64,000 bases of DNA from Rhabdophis nuchalis (lineage: Eukaryota > Chordata > Lepidosauria > Squamata > Natricidae), in the NCBI GenBank assembly GCA_039707465.1, contig CM077645.1, forward strand, positions 64,429,850-64,493,849, read 5' to 3'. The notes beneath the pieces were generated by a model that searched no databases, was not told the DNA's origin, and saw nothing but the letters and a program-made list of their open reading frames with translations. This document shows positions 1-33,800 of this stretch, one piece after another. Each line of letters begins with the position of its first letter. Position 1 is the stretch's first letter. A program made the translations under genes and the position numbers.

Positions 1-1224
1 TATACATTTTCCTTAGGCTATATTGTATTGTCAGCTATGAACTAATGAAAATATTCGTTAATGTTTCAAGAAAACTGGAATTGCCCCACTGCATGCATGC
101 TTTGTTAGTTAGTTTGTTGGTTTGTTTATTCTGCCATCCATTTCATTGTCCTATTAGGAATGCCAAATCAACGCAAAGCGGTTATTTCTTTATTCAAAGT
201 TTGAAAGAGAACAAAAAGCATTGTCCTCATTTTGATTTAGCTTCCAACATTATTCGTCATCATCCTGTAAACAATTCAGAATTTCAGGAATGCTTTCTGC
301 AGTTACTCTGATGCACAGCTGAATAAAACAAATTAGAACAAAAAAAAGTTAGTTCTAAAGTAGGAACAGCATTTATGTATAGCCTTCTTGTTCTTCAGCA
401 ATGTTGATGTTTCTGAATTGTCATTACTCAAAGGAAAGGTATATTAAGCACTGCTTTAGGTTAAGTATTATTCCATTGGCATTCATCATAGAACTTCCCT
501 GAAGTGCCCAAATTTTGATCACATGACTATGGGGATGCTGCAAGTTATACGTGTAAAGATTGATTATAAGCCCTTTTTGGTTGTAAATTCAGGACTACAT
601 GTAGCAGTAGCTTATCATAAAATAAACATAAGCAATGATGGTGGCCAGTCCCTGTTCAAACTGATGTCAAGAAAAACATGCAATGGCAACACTATTTTGT
701 TGGCCTTTGAAAATGTGGACTTTTTTTTTTTAATATTGCCATAAAACCATTTTAGGTGAAATCCTAAACTCTAATTTATGGAAAGAATCTAGCTACATGA
801 CATTTGTTGTATGTGTTTAAAATATGTTGCTATATTAAAAACTACTTTGATAAATGGGTCCTTCAGTAGATTCAATTCTCTTTGAATATCTAACTGTAGA
901 AACATTATGTACACTTGTAAGGTAACTCAAGTTGGAAAATAGTTGCTTTTCCTATTTCCTTTACAACAATCCGCTCCTTTTTCAGTAATTCTTCAGAGAT
1001 TTCTGATGCTATGCAGTAAACCTGCTTTGGTCAGTAATTTGGAGATTTTGCTGTGTATTTAACTGTCAATATAACCAATTATAGTTAATTCCACATTGCT
1101 TTATGGGAAACACATCTTTGTGAAATATTATGTTTAATGGAAAGGGAATGAAGGAAATCACGCATCCTGAGGCTACAAACAAGAAAAAAAAAAATCTATA
1201 TTAGGACAGAAAACTAAGGACTTG
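1..1224. other. Intergenic, downstream of FAM204A
   Basis: AT-rich sequence lying 3' of FAM204A. No credible gene is seen. The stretch at 500-612 is listed separately as a repeat fragment. The rest shows no recognisable coding signal, and the small open frames have no domain or splice support. Confidence 0.6.
500..612 (+). repeat. Right-end fragment of a 0.4-kb TIR repeat
   Basis: The text 'gatcacatgactatgggga' followed by 'ttcaggactacatgta' matches the right end of the repeat seen more completely at 4388-4782 and 21435-21830. In that family the ends are inverted copies of a GGTAGTCCTCGACTTAC-like sequence. Only the terminal ~110 bp remain here. The family looks like a non-autonomous DNA transposon, but its superfamily is not determined. 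Confidence 0.55.
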
Positions 1225-1232
1225 TCATAAAC

Positions 1233-1875
1233 CCATGATGGTGAATCTATGGCACGTGGAGCCATTTTTTTGGGCACATGAGGCGTTGCCCTGATTTCGG
1301 CCTTCATTTTCGACCATGTTTCGCCCCAAAAAATGTTTTCACAGCGAAGAACAACCCAACACGCAAACCAGAAATTCAGGAATAAACTTCCGGGTTGCCG
1401 TAGGGTTGTTTTTCACCTTCTGGTGTCTTCAGGGAACTTGCGGTTTGTGCATTGGGCCGTTTTTCTCCCTCCAGAGGCTTCGGGACACTTTCAGGCAAGC
1501 CTCCTGAGGGAGAAAAATGGCTCTACAGGCAACCAAGAAGTCCGTTCCCAATTTTCGAGGTTGCCCATAGGGCCATTTTTCACACTCCGGAAGCTTCAGG
1601 AAAGCCTCCGGAAGCTTTCAGAGGGCACGGGCAACCTAAAAGTTGGAAAATGGGCCTGCGGGGGAGGGGGGGAGGCCGTTTTCGCCCTCCACCAGCTCCT
1701 AGAAAGCCTCTGGAGGCTGGGGAGGACAAAAAATGGCCGTGCCAAAAGCGGAGGGAAGGCGGGAGGGTCGCACACACATTCACAGGGGGCGTCGCACACA
1801 CCTGTGCAGGGGAAGGTACATGCATGCATGACTCCCCGCTTTTGGCATGCGATGGCAAAAAGGTTAGCATCACTG
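1233..1875. mobile_element. Non-autonomous hAT element with diverged 8-bp TSD
   Basis: The left end CCATGATGGTGAATCTATGG and the right end (reverse complement CAGTGATGCTAACCTTTTT) are diverged terminal inverted repeats of the hAT type. They are flanked by TCATAAAC (1225-1232) and CCGTAAAC (1876-1883), which match at 6 of 8 bases, as expected for an old hAT duplication. The interior is GC-rich with repeated 'ccggaagctt'-like blocks and short antisense frames. No transposase is recognisable, so the element depended on another for movement. It lies about 0.8 kb beyond the FAM204A stop codon. Confidence 0.75.
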
Positions 1876-2029
1876 CCGTAAACTTTGAAATTACTATTTA
1901 TTAATAAAATATTTTAACCCAAGTTCTCAAAAACAATCAGTTATTGTTAGATTAAAACTCCTTATCGTTGAATGTATCATTTTACTTAATAAGAACCAAG
2001 AGCCTTGCCTACTCAGTGGCAGCCCCAGA

Positions 2030-2300
2030 CTTTTCAAGCAATTTTCCACCTAAAAAACAGTTGGCCCTGCAGGGCTTTAGAAGGCAGTTAAGACCTGGCT
2101 TTTTGTCCAAGCACTTGGTTCTGGATAAGCCTAGTTCCTCTGCATTGTAGGGGGAGATCTAGATTCTGGTAACCATTTAAGTGTTTTATTCTATTTTAGT
2201 AGCTTGTACTGTTTTTCTTCTGAATTTTTGTTTATTTAATTAAGAGTCACAAGTTTTAAGATGGGTGGCTACATAAATGTTCTACATAAGTAAATAATAA
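2030..2300 (+). repeat. Old L2/CR1-type LINE 3' end
   Basis: The stretch resembles the end of the reverse-transcriptase ORF plus 3' UTR of squamate L2/CR1 LINEs. It has a 'gcagttaagacctggctttt' segment (KTWLF-like) and ends in 'gatgggtggctacataaatg' followed by an A/T-rich tail. It is degenerate, with no open frame. Confidence 0.5.
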
Positions 2301-2401
2301 GAGAATGGTAAATGAAATATATTTCAGAAATTAATGGAGAATTTTACTTTATGTTTTCAGAAAACAGGAATTTTAACACATTGTAATTTTAATTAAGACA
2401 A

Positions 2402-2407
2402 TTTATT
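2402..2407 (-). terminator. FAM204A: Candidate FAM204A poly(A) signal
   Basis: TTTATT on the plus strand reads AATAAA on the gene strand. It is the first canonical hexamer after the stop codon at 2700-2702 and would give a 3' UTR of about 0.3 kb. TATAAA variants at about 2472 and 2623 are alternatives. No transcript evidence is available. Confidence 0.4.
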
Positions 2408-2699
2408 CGTATTTAAAATAATTGAATAAAAGCTGGTATATTTTTAATCTTAATAATTTTTGATAAAACACTTTATACCTTGAATGCTTGTGTAATGAAA
2501 AAGACAGAAATGTTTAAAAGTTTGAAGGTATAATGCCTGAAATATAGTAACATATGGAAGGGATAGCAATTGTTATATGACTCATTCAGCAGCAGAAACA
2601 TTACAAAATAAAACAAATACATTTATAATTTATGCATCATATATATTGACAAACCTTTTCCCCTGCTTTACAATTTTCAGCTTTCCTAGACAGAATTAA

Positions 2700-26130
<23,431 letters not shown>

Positions 26131-26132
26131 CT

Positions 26133-29100
26133 CTACAAATGAAAAGATCAAATACTCACTACCATCATAAAGGTATCTTCAGTGAAATTATTAAAAATAT
26201 CTTTAGGGCATCTTTACCAGTGTAAAATGAGAGCAAGAAATTTGATCCACTGTAGTCCTCCGTTTTTTATTCATTATTGAAAATTAATTTTTTGTTCATT
26301 ATTGGAAATTGAATATGAGAATAAATTAGCCATATAAGGATTGAGAAAAATACAGAATTACAAAAATGTGCTTCATTTAAATAGCTGAAAAAGACGTTAA
26401 TGTCCACTAACGGTTCCTATAATTTATTTTTTAAAAATCTATGTGCTTAAATAATTTAAGTGATAATATTATTTAAGTATTTGTTTGTACTGTTGCTTTA
26501 GCAGTTATAACAACAAATATTTTGAATATTATACATTTTTAAAAAAAGAGGAGGTACAAGAAAGTGCACACTCAATTGCATTTGAAATCACTGAATAAAT
26601 GTACAGCACATTTGCTATGATTATTTAACAAGATTACACACAGTGCAATACAAAATTTATCCAAGCTCAACCTTGTGAATAAATTGTTACACTATAATAG
26701 AAAGAAAAAAGATAAAAAATGCAATTAAAAATAAGAAATATATAAATAAGAAAAAAGCAACATGGCTTATATACTTAAAATTAAAAGTAACTAAAAAAGA
26801 AATTAATTGAATGCTATTTGCTGATATTTTCAAAAGTCTTTAGCAGTTCCTTGGAAGAAGATAACTAATTTCTAATTCAATAGCACTACCTCTAAAAAAA
26901 AAGCCTATCTCCTATTTCTTAAAGGAGGGAGAGATTTCCTAAATTTTAATTTGATCTTCATAACTTGAAAATTTTCTCCTTTAGGAACAAAATTTTATTT
27001 TGATCTTCAAATGTACTGTAAAGCTTTTGATATAGTACAGAAATGTTTTATACATAAATAGGTTTAATGGGTTTTACATTTATAAAAGTTGGAAATGATT
27101 GAGCAATTTTCAAACAAACATATTCTGTAATTGTTATGGATGTCCTTCTTCAATTTATGTGTACATATGTATATATACGGTACAAAAAATATGGAAGATG
27201 ACAAAAAAATTCAGAATGGAAAATGTCATCTTAATACCTTGCATTGTTCTATGAACATAGAAAGCTATTTAAGACTGAATTTGTTTCAGTTATAATTCTG
27301 AAAGGTATGGCACTCTTCCTGAAAAATATCTGTGGCTATTCTTCTGCAAAGCTCTAATTCTTTGGGCAGACACAGAATATGACCAGGTAGGCCTATATCG
27401 AGCTTCAGCAGATGTTCCAGTTGTAGCCATGACTTGATTAAGAGACCAGTGATAGTAGCCATACCTCATCACCATCAAGCTAGACTCAAAGGGCTCAATA
27501 TAGCAAAACCTTTGAAAATTACTCAAAAACATTTGGTGCAAAATACTGGTAGCCGATGGCCACATCACTCATATTATACCAATCCTGCAGAAATTGCATT
27601 GGTTGCTGGTAGCTTATAGAGTTAATGTGTTGGTTCAGTCCATTAAAGTTCAACTTGGTTTGGTATCTGGGTTCCATCAGGACCATCTTCTCCAGGAAAA
27701 ACCATGCTATCCATTGTATTCATCTCAGTTATCTGATGAAATTGAAGGGAATATTGTTCAGTTATGGAAGTCACTTTATAAAATAGCATCCCTCTTTTTC
27801 AGGCTACACTGGTAGAGATTTTAATCCAAATTGTAAAATAACAATTCATTCTACATGGCCTTGAATATTTAAGATTACTTCTGCTGATGGTGCTTATAGA
27901 TGAAGTATTATATTGTTTTTACTTTTTTTAAATTTTTTATGAATTAGTTTTATTTTATTGCCCTACTTTTTATTGTGGATCATTATGAGTTGTTCAAATT
28001 GGTGCCATGTTAATACAACAAATAAACAAATACCATGCTCCACTCTCTAAAATTTTGTGTATTTTCTTTTGAATTACTCATCCATTCATTATTTTTATGG
28101 CAATGTTTTTCTGTTTGCTTATTTCTACATTTTGGTTTTCTTATTAGTCTTTCAAAAACAGATACATGCTTTATTTTTAAAAAAACTCAAATTCTGGTAA
28201 TTTTTAATAAAATAAGATTAGGGTTCAATCTAGATAGATAGATTAGAGATCTCCAGATAAGAGGCTTGATAGTCACCTGTCAGAAATGTTTTAGTCGATC
28301 CTGCATTGAGCAGGAAGTAGTACTAGATGAGCTCTAAAATCCTTTCCTAGTCTGTTCCATAATATGAAACATGTTTTACTCTTGATGTCTACTATTTCTG
28401 AATGGAATTTTTAATACTTAGCATTTGTCATATATATAGCATTACTAAGAATAAACTTAAACCCAACTGGTTTCTACTAAACTATATAAAATTATTGCTG
28501 AACCTTGTTAGTCCCTAACTTTGAGTATATTTACAACAGTGAAACAATACAAATACCTTTGTACTTTTATATTTTCCTATTCATCACTTATTTATATTAT
28601 TGTTAAGAGTCTCTGATAGGTACACAACTTGAATATACACTTATTGATGCTTCATTGAAAAAAAAATCAAGTTTACCAGTTTAGAATTTCAAGATGTTTT
28701 CTAATCCTATAAATACACATAATACAAAAGGATAACTACAGATTACAATAGATTACAAGACCACATTATCCTATGAAGGTTTCAGCAGCAAAGCAACACA
28801 TGAATAAAAAGATGCCTATCCTGCTTCACACAAGAACATTATCTTTTTTGCCTCAAATCTCATTATAAGGGCAAACCAACACAGAGGTATAAATCCAACA
28901 TTATTACACTTAGGTACCGAGCTGGTGCACGATCCTGTTTTTGGAGCATGCTTGTATGGAATAAGTAGAGCTAAAACTTATTTTCCTCCATCAATCAATC
29001 ATTCTGCAACATTAATTTCATGGGATTACAATATTATAAAACCATCTGAGAGGGAAATAATCAGCAACACAGAGGGTGAGGTGGGGGGGACGACAACTTA

Positions 29101-29968
29101 ATGTTTTCAAAGCAGAAAAGTAAAGTGTTTATCACCATTCCTTTATTATTCCCAAACCACTCTGTCATTCACTGCAACAGGTCTTGGTCCAAAATTATAA
29201 AATAGCCATGGCCAAGTGTACATTCTTCCATTACACACTTTGTTTATAAGTTATTTCTACTCCTGACCATTCTTACACTATGATTGATACAGAGTGAGTT
29301 TCGTATATTGCAGCAAACCGTATGGTGTTAAACGGTTTAGCACCTGGATTGCATCTCTTTCTAGATTTAACCTATGCAGTTTATGGCTATCCCACTTTTA
29401 AGTCCCTCATCAACGTATCAAAATGTTCTGCAATCAGTATGAAACGCTAAGGAGACCCGAGGCAGTGAGAGACGATGTCTAACTGGCTCTATCAAGTTTT
29501 CTTTTACACACAGCAGCAGCAGCACAGCTATCGCCTCAGCTAAACGCAATTTCCCTTTTCCCCCAGACTACCGTTGGCGGCTTTTGCTCGAACCCCCACC
29601 TTTGAATGGCCCCCAACACATCCACCAATCAATAAAAGCAAGGGGAAACCAGGGTGAAAAGAAAGAGGGAGGACAAAACTCGAGGATTCTCGTCACAAAG
29701 CACGCTTCAGACTAGGGAAACGAACCCCCTCAGCCTCTAAGGCGCTTCTTTCAGAACAAGTCGCCGTCGGCCGGGCTCATCTTTTCCGTATGGCACACCC
29801 GCGTCTGCCACCGACACGGCTCGGATCCAAAGTCTGTGCAAAGCCGCCGCTTGCCTTAACCAAACCGCCCAGGTAACTTACTCTCCTGGTTCCCAAAACC
29901 ATAGAGTTGCCGTGCCCCCCCCCTCCCCCTCGTTCTCAAAAATCACTCAAATTCCCAGCCTGACTTAC
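26133..29968 (-). other. FAM204A: FAM204A first intron
   Basis: About 3.8 kb between the non-coding exon 1 and the start-codon exon. It contains an old L2/CR1 fragment (27430-28030). The promoter-proximal part from about 29.5 kb is CpG-rich. The rest is AT-rich with no recognised feature. Confidence 0.75.
27430..28030 (+). repeat. Old L2/CR1 LINE 3' fragment
   Basis: 'Gaaattgcattggttgctgg' followed by 'tagcttatagagttaatgtg' and 'ttggttcagtccattaaagt' corresponds to the LHWLPVAYRIKFKVL-type motif of L2/CR1 reverse-transcriptase ORFs. The block ends with an 'aataaacaaata' tail at 28020. It is heavily diverged, with stops in all frames. Confidence 0.5.
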
Positions 29969-29981
29969 CGCCGGATCTTGT

Positions 29982-29996
29982 TTACATTGCCGCCAT
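29982..29996 (-). CDS. Four-codon upstream ORF with start-stop element
   Basis: The YY1 site supplies an ATG that reads ATG GCG GCA ATG TAA: a four-residue upstream frame whose last codon is itself an ATG directly followed by a stop. If transcription starts upstream of 29996 it lies in the 5' UTR and could restrain translation of FAM204A. This depends on the unknown start site. Confidence 0.35.
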   Translation of the reverse strand: MAAM

Positions 29997-29999
29997 CTT
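29989..29999 (-). promoter_or_regulatory. FAM204A: YY1 motif at the transcription start
   Basis: AAGATGGCGGC on the gene strand is an exact YY1 activator-type site. It sits within 30 bp of the exon 1 donor, as in many housekeeping promoters with downstream YY1 sites. Confidence 0.75.
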
Positions 30000-30420
30000 G
30001 GAACGTCTCCCACAGCCGGCCTTGACGGCACGAGCTCCGCCTCTCCGCCGACCCGCATTGGCCAGCCTTTAGGCGCGGGCGTCTCTATAGCAACCGGGCG
30101 TTCTTCGCTTTTCCCAGCCGAAAGGCTCCTGTCGAAACTTTCCGAGTTTTTCTTGCGGGCGATTCGCGGGGTTCGCGGAAACAAAGTTGGGGAAATTTAG
30201 AGAAGCTAAGAAGGTTGAAACTTTTCCTTGGCTGAACTGTTTTGAAAATGGTCTCGGTATCACTTCTGACACACACACTTACATACCGTATATTACATTA
30301 AAATAGCGAAATACCCACGAATTTAGGTTTTGCCCTAACTAAAGCAATTCTGGATTTCTTTTAATTATTTGCCATCAAATCGTTTTGGCCTGCTGGAAGT
30401 AACTTAGATTTTCTTCATGA

Positions 30421-30690
30421 TCAATGATTTTCCATAACCTGGTCTTTCAGGCCTTCCAACATAGAACCCATTGCCACTCTATCTGGGTCTATCCACCATC
30501 CTCTTCTCTTTCCTTGTATACTTCCAAGTATTAGAGCCTTTCCTAAGAGCTGCGTCTTTGCATAATGTGTCCAAAGTAGGATAATTTGAGTTTGGTCGTT
30601 TGTGCCTTGAATGAGAATTCTGCATTGATTTGTTTGATAAGCCATTGGTTTGTTTTCTTGGATGTCTAAGGCATTTTCAGAAGTCCTCTT
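30421..30690 (-). repeat. RTE/BovB-like ORF C-terminal fragment
   Basis: The minus-strand frame reads LLGKALILGSIQGKRRGWW and later MLEGLKDQVMENH. This matches the pattern of the BovB/RTE C-terminus (LEKTLMLGKIEGKRRRG followed by a KLRELVKD-type end). The 92-codon frame is open but the upstream portion is missing, so it is a 5'-truncated relic. Family assignment is by motif only. Confidence 0.55.
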
Positions 30691-30694
30691 CAAA

Positions 30695-30845
30695 ACCAAA
30701 GTTCAAAGATGCCAGATTAACAGAGTTGAAAGGGACTTTGCAGGTCATCTAGTCCAACCCCCTCCCAAGCAGGAGACCCTACATCTGCCTCTACCTAGGA
30801 TTGAACTCACAACCTCCTGATTGGAGGCCACAGCAGAGGTTGTCA
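30695..30845. repeat. CR1/L2-derived interspersed fragment
   Basis: 'Agagttgaaagggactttgc' and 'tctagtccaaccccctccca' followed by 'gcaggagaccctacatctgc' is a widespread amniote interspersed sequence usually assigned to CR1. Boundaries are approximate. Confidence 0.55.
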
Positions 30846-31008
30846 ATACTGTTCCTGCTTCTTCAAACTTTCAACTTTCAATTTTGTTGAGTATCACATG
30901 GAATACTAAAGCTAGCATAATTCTGATCTTTATAGAGAGACATATCACAGCATTTTTATAAAAAAATATGTCATGGCTGCCCTACCTAGCAATCACTAAA
31001 TAAGGCAT

Positions 31009-31062
31009 CTATGGAGTCTATTCCCCTGTATTAAGCATAATACAGGAGAATACACTCCATAG
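31009..31062. repeat. 54-bp near-perfect hairpin
   Basis: Arms of 25 bp at 31009-31033 and 31038-31062 pair with only two mismatches around a 4-nt loop (AGCA). The stem starts CTATGGAGT. No known transposon ends or gene were recognised. Its length and compactness resemble a tiny palindromic transposon or a small-RNA precursor. Confidence 0.8.
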
Positions 31063-31387
31063 ATTGAAACATTGAAAATGTTTAAGTTTGTGTAACTAAG
31101 AGAGCTGTGTCAAGATACTTAAAAGATAATACTTTCACAAATGTAAGGGGGAATAGATAGGCATGTAGTAGAAATCTTTCTGAGAGAAAAATGGCTGTTT
31201 ATTGATTTCTTTTGATTTAATAATCATTAGCTAAGACAAAAACAAGCAGACAGCAAGTTATTTCTGCCAAGAGCTAACTCCCAAGGGAAAAATTTTGTAC
31301 TTAACTACTACCTACAGACAGATTTCTAAAAATAATAATACTATAAGAATTAAATGTATATTGGTCTGGATTTTTTATTTGTAAATC

Positions 31388-31660
31388 AGCTTGGACTAGT
31401 GGTTAAGGCACCAGGCTAGAAAGCAGGAGAGGGTGAGTTCTAGTGCTGCCTCAGGCATGAAAGATTGTGGGTCAGAGGTGGGTTGCTCCTAGTTCGGCCC
31501 AGATTGGGCGAACTGGTAGTGGCAGCCACAGGAGGCTGTACCCACCCGTCAGACGCTTCTGCGCATACACAGAAGCATCATGCGTGAATTGGTAGTAATA
31601 AAAATGGAAACCCACCACTGTGCTGGGTGACTTTGGACCAGTCACTCTCAGTTCATAACA
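31388..31660 (+). repeat. tRNA-headed SINE interrupted by a hAT element
   Basis: The head 'gactagtggttaaggcacca' then 'gagggtgagttctagtgctg' carries RNA polymerase III box A- and box B-like words (TAGTGGTTAAGG; GTGAGTTCTAG). It continues after the inserted hAT element with 'tgctgggtgactttggacca' and 'gtcactctcagtt'. It is the same family as the minus-strand copy at 14290-14530. It is a SINE and not a tRNA gene: no cloverleaf forms. Confidence 0.7.
31473..31620. mobile_element. 148-bp hAT MITE of the CAGAGGTGGGTT family
   Basis: Ends are CAGAGGTGGGTTGCTCC and, inward from the right, CAGTGGTGGGTTTCCAT. Flanks TTGTGGGT (31465-31472) and TGCTGGGT (31621-31628) match at 6 of 8. It lies inside a SINE whose two halves rejoin when it is removed. 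Confidence 0.82.
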
Positions 31661-31855
31661 TCAGACAACAAGTTACTCAGTAAAATCTTAAGCAACCAAT
31701 GAATCAACAATTTAGTTGATCAAAAAAAATTAGACCCTGCTCTTACAGAAAAAATGTTAGGAAGAAAGAAAAGAAAAGTTTGGGGCTTTTTCTACGCCTA
31801 ACCTAATAGAATAGTTTTCACTTCCTTGTTTTCCCATCAAAAAGTTCCCTTAAGC

Positions 31856-32192
31856 CAGTGCTTCTCAATTATTTTCTGTCATGCCCCCCTAGGAAGAAGA
31901 AAACATTTCGCGCCCCCCGCGCGACTGTAAATAGTATCATTTGTCTATAAAATTGTTATAAGTACACCTCTGCATAACACTGTATCCTTATTAACGTATA
32001 AGAGAATAAAAAAAGAAAGAAATGTGGATCAATTTACAACAAAGAATAGCTTTATTAACTGTAGCAGAAAAGATTTAAAGTGCATTAGAAATTTTAAAAA
32101 AATTAAATCCTTTGCCGAGGTCAAACGCGCCCCCCTTTACAGAGCCTCGCGCCCCCCCTGGGGGGCCCGCCCCACTATTTGAGAAGCACTGC
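31856..32192. mobile_element. 337-bp hAT element with perfect TSD
   Basis: Perfect 13-bp inverted ends CAGTGCTTCTCAA are flanked by a perfect CCTTAAGC duplication (31848-31855 and 32193-32200). Subterminal C/G runs ('gcgccccccctggggggccc') pair with the left-end 'atgcccccct'. The A/T-rich core has no ORF. The termini resemble Charlie-type hAT families. Confidence 0.9.
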
Positions 32193-32379
32193 CTTAAGCT
32201 ATCAGAATAAAGCAATAGCAAGAGTATCTATATAAATTATTTAAAATATATAAAAACAAAATAAAGGCATCTAGTTGCCAGGAAATGGATAGTTGTTTGT
32301 ATATCTTTATGTTTGGGTACCAATATAATACAATTGATTTAAGGGGAAGAAAGCTTCAAGATCCTGGACTTTTAGATTT

Positions 32380-32990
32380 AGATCTAAATTGGATGTCATT
32401 ACCTCACACAGACCTAGTCCACAACTTGGGGTTCTCTGACTTGTGACTCAAAACAGGTGGCAGTAGTGGCTAGGAAAGCCTTTGTACAACTTTGGGTTGT
32501 GTGTAAGTTGCAGCTTCTGGATCAGGAGTCCCTGCATTCAGTGATTCAAGCACTGGTCATCCCAAGTTTGGACTACACTACAATGCACTCTTGATGAGAC
32601 TACTCTTGAGAATTTGGAAGCTTCAATTCGTGCGGAGTGCAGCAGCATGGGCAGTCCTTGGGAACCCTAGAATGGTACATGTTACACCTCTGTTCTGAGA
32701 ACTGCACTGGTTTGCTTCTGGTGCAATTCAAGGTGTTGGTTATTTCCTTTAAAAGCCCTGTGCATGTCCAAGTTACCATAGGAATCATCCTATGGGACAG
32801 GTCCACCCCATTCGTGCCAACAAAGGAGGCATAATTTAATTTAATTTAATTTTAATTATTATTATTGTATTTATTGCTATTTGTTGATGATTTTTAATCC
32901 CCTGTGCACCGCCCTGAGTCCATCTCGATGGAGAAGGAGTGGTATATAAATCGAATATAAATAAAATAAATAAATAAATAATGCAGATGC
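32380..32990 (+). repeat. L2-type LINE 3' region (degenerate RT end and tail)
   Basis: The frame is broken but readable as the same protein end found at 60523-61596: 'gtgcggagtgcagcagcatg' (RSAAA), 'gagaactgcactggtttgct' (ELHW) and 'attcaaggtgttggtta' (FKVLV). It ends in 'gcaccgccctgagtccatct', 'gtggtatataaatcgaata' and an AAATAAATA tail. Confidence 0.7.
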
Positions 32991-32999
32991 TATCAGTCA

Positions 33000-33400
33000 A
33001 GGAATTTTGGCAGCAGGATCCAGAAAAAGAGACTTCTCTTGGCCTTTTGGAACTTATTTCCCCCTGAGGTGAGGTTGGCTCACACCTTCCTAACTTTCTG
33101 TAGGCACCTGAAGTCCTGGCTTTATCAGTTGGCTTGGGCCCAATGGGGAAATTTCACACTGAAGGTGGTTAATCGACTAACAGAAGTTCCCACATCCCCT
33201 CATATATTGTCCTTCCTTTGCCCCCCATCTTTAATTATAACTTGTATTTTATTGAAATTTTAATGTGATTTTGTATATTTATTCATATATTTATGGTTTC
33301 ATTTTAATGTTGCAATCTACCCAGACTTGCATTGTGGTGGGGTGGCATCAAACAACAACAACAACAACAACAATAATAATAAGGAGGAGGAAGGAGAAGG
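33000..33400 (+). repeat. Second L2/CR1-type 3' end with (CAA)n tail
   Basis: Follows directly on the previous element. 'Ggaacttatttccccctgag' and 'gcacctgaagtcctggcttt' match the end of L2/CR1 ORFs (LPPEV; LKSWLYQL). Ends at 'ctacccagacttgcattgtg' and (CAA)n(TAA)n at 33348-33382. No intact frame. Confidence 0.6.
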
Positions 33401-33414
33401 AGAAGAAGAAGGGT

Positions 33415-33800
33415 TCATTGACATTGCAATACCTGATGATGCACAAATTGAAGATAAGCAGCCAGAAAAAAACACTAAGTACCGGGACTTGTAAATTAAA
33501 GTTGAGCAACTGTAGAAAAAGAAATTGTATGTTGTCCCGATTGTAATTGGAGCCCTTGGAGCAATACCTAAAGGGCTACCTCGCTATTTGGGAAGTCTAA
33601 ATTTACCTGACTTGAACATTCTGATTCTACAAAAAACTACCCTACTTGGAACAGCTTATATCCTCCGACATTACCTTAACAGTTCCTAGGTCCTTCCAAC
33701 CAACCTCAAAGGCTGTGAATCTCACCAAAGATTAACCACAGAATAATAATAAATTTCACTTTCACCACTACTGTTCAACATCACATTAATTACACTGATA
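33415..33800 (+). repeat. R4-like LINE, 3' end of ORF
   Basis: Translated with stops, it shows IAIPDDAQIEDK, then VPIVIGALGAIPKGLPRYL and LQKTTLLGTAYILRHYL. This is the conserved C-terminus (VIGALG ... LQKTALLGTARILR) of R2/R4-type LINEs with a restriction-like endonuclease. The 5' part is missing. Confidence 0.65.

Larger units (their letters stand above)
29969..30001 (-). other. FAM204A: FAM204A non-coding exon 1 (3' part)
   Basis: The strong donor GTAAGTCA at 29961-29968 follows CCAAGATGGCGGCAATGTAA and a short GC-rich end. A CCAAGATGGCGGC element at a TATA-less start is the classic YY1 initiator context, so transcription probably begins at or just upstream of 30001. The exact start is not known. 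A second good donor (GTAAGTT, 29876-29881) lies 87 nt further and could give a longer exon. Confidence 0.6.
29560..30180 (-). promoter_or_regulatory. FAM204A: FAM204A CpG-island promoter
   Basis: This is the only strongly CpG-rich single-copy segment near the gene. On the gene strand, upstream of exon 1, are a CCAAT box (plus-strand ATTGG, 30056-30060), GC boxes ('ctccgcctctccgcc', about 30033-30047), an RFX X-box-like 'gtctctatagcaac' (30080-30093) and a YY1 site at 29989-29999. There is no TATA box in place. The layout suits a broadly expressed housekeeping gene. Antisense transcription toward 30.2 kb is possible but unsupported. Confidence 0.75.

Noticed and set aside
1316..1904. Frames of 63-182 codons on both strands
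   Set aside because: Inside the hAT element at 1233-1875; low complexity and mutually overlapping.
29936..30184. 82-codon frame across the FAM204A promoter on the minus strand
   Set aside because: It crosses the exon 1 donor and promoter, lies in a CpG island where long frames arise by chance, and is unrelated to FAM204A.
31388..31460. Possible tRNA gene
   Set aside because: Box A/B-like words are present but no cloverleaf; it is the head of a SINE found elsewhere in the window.
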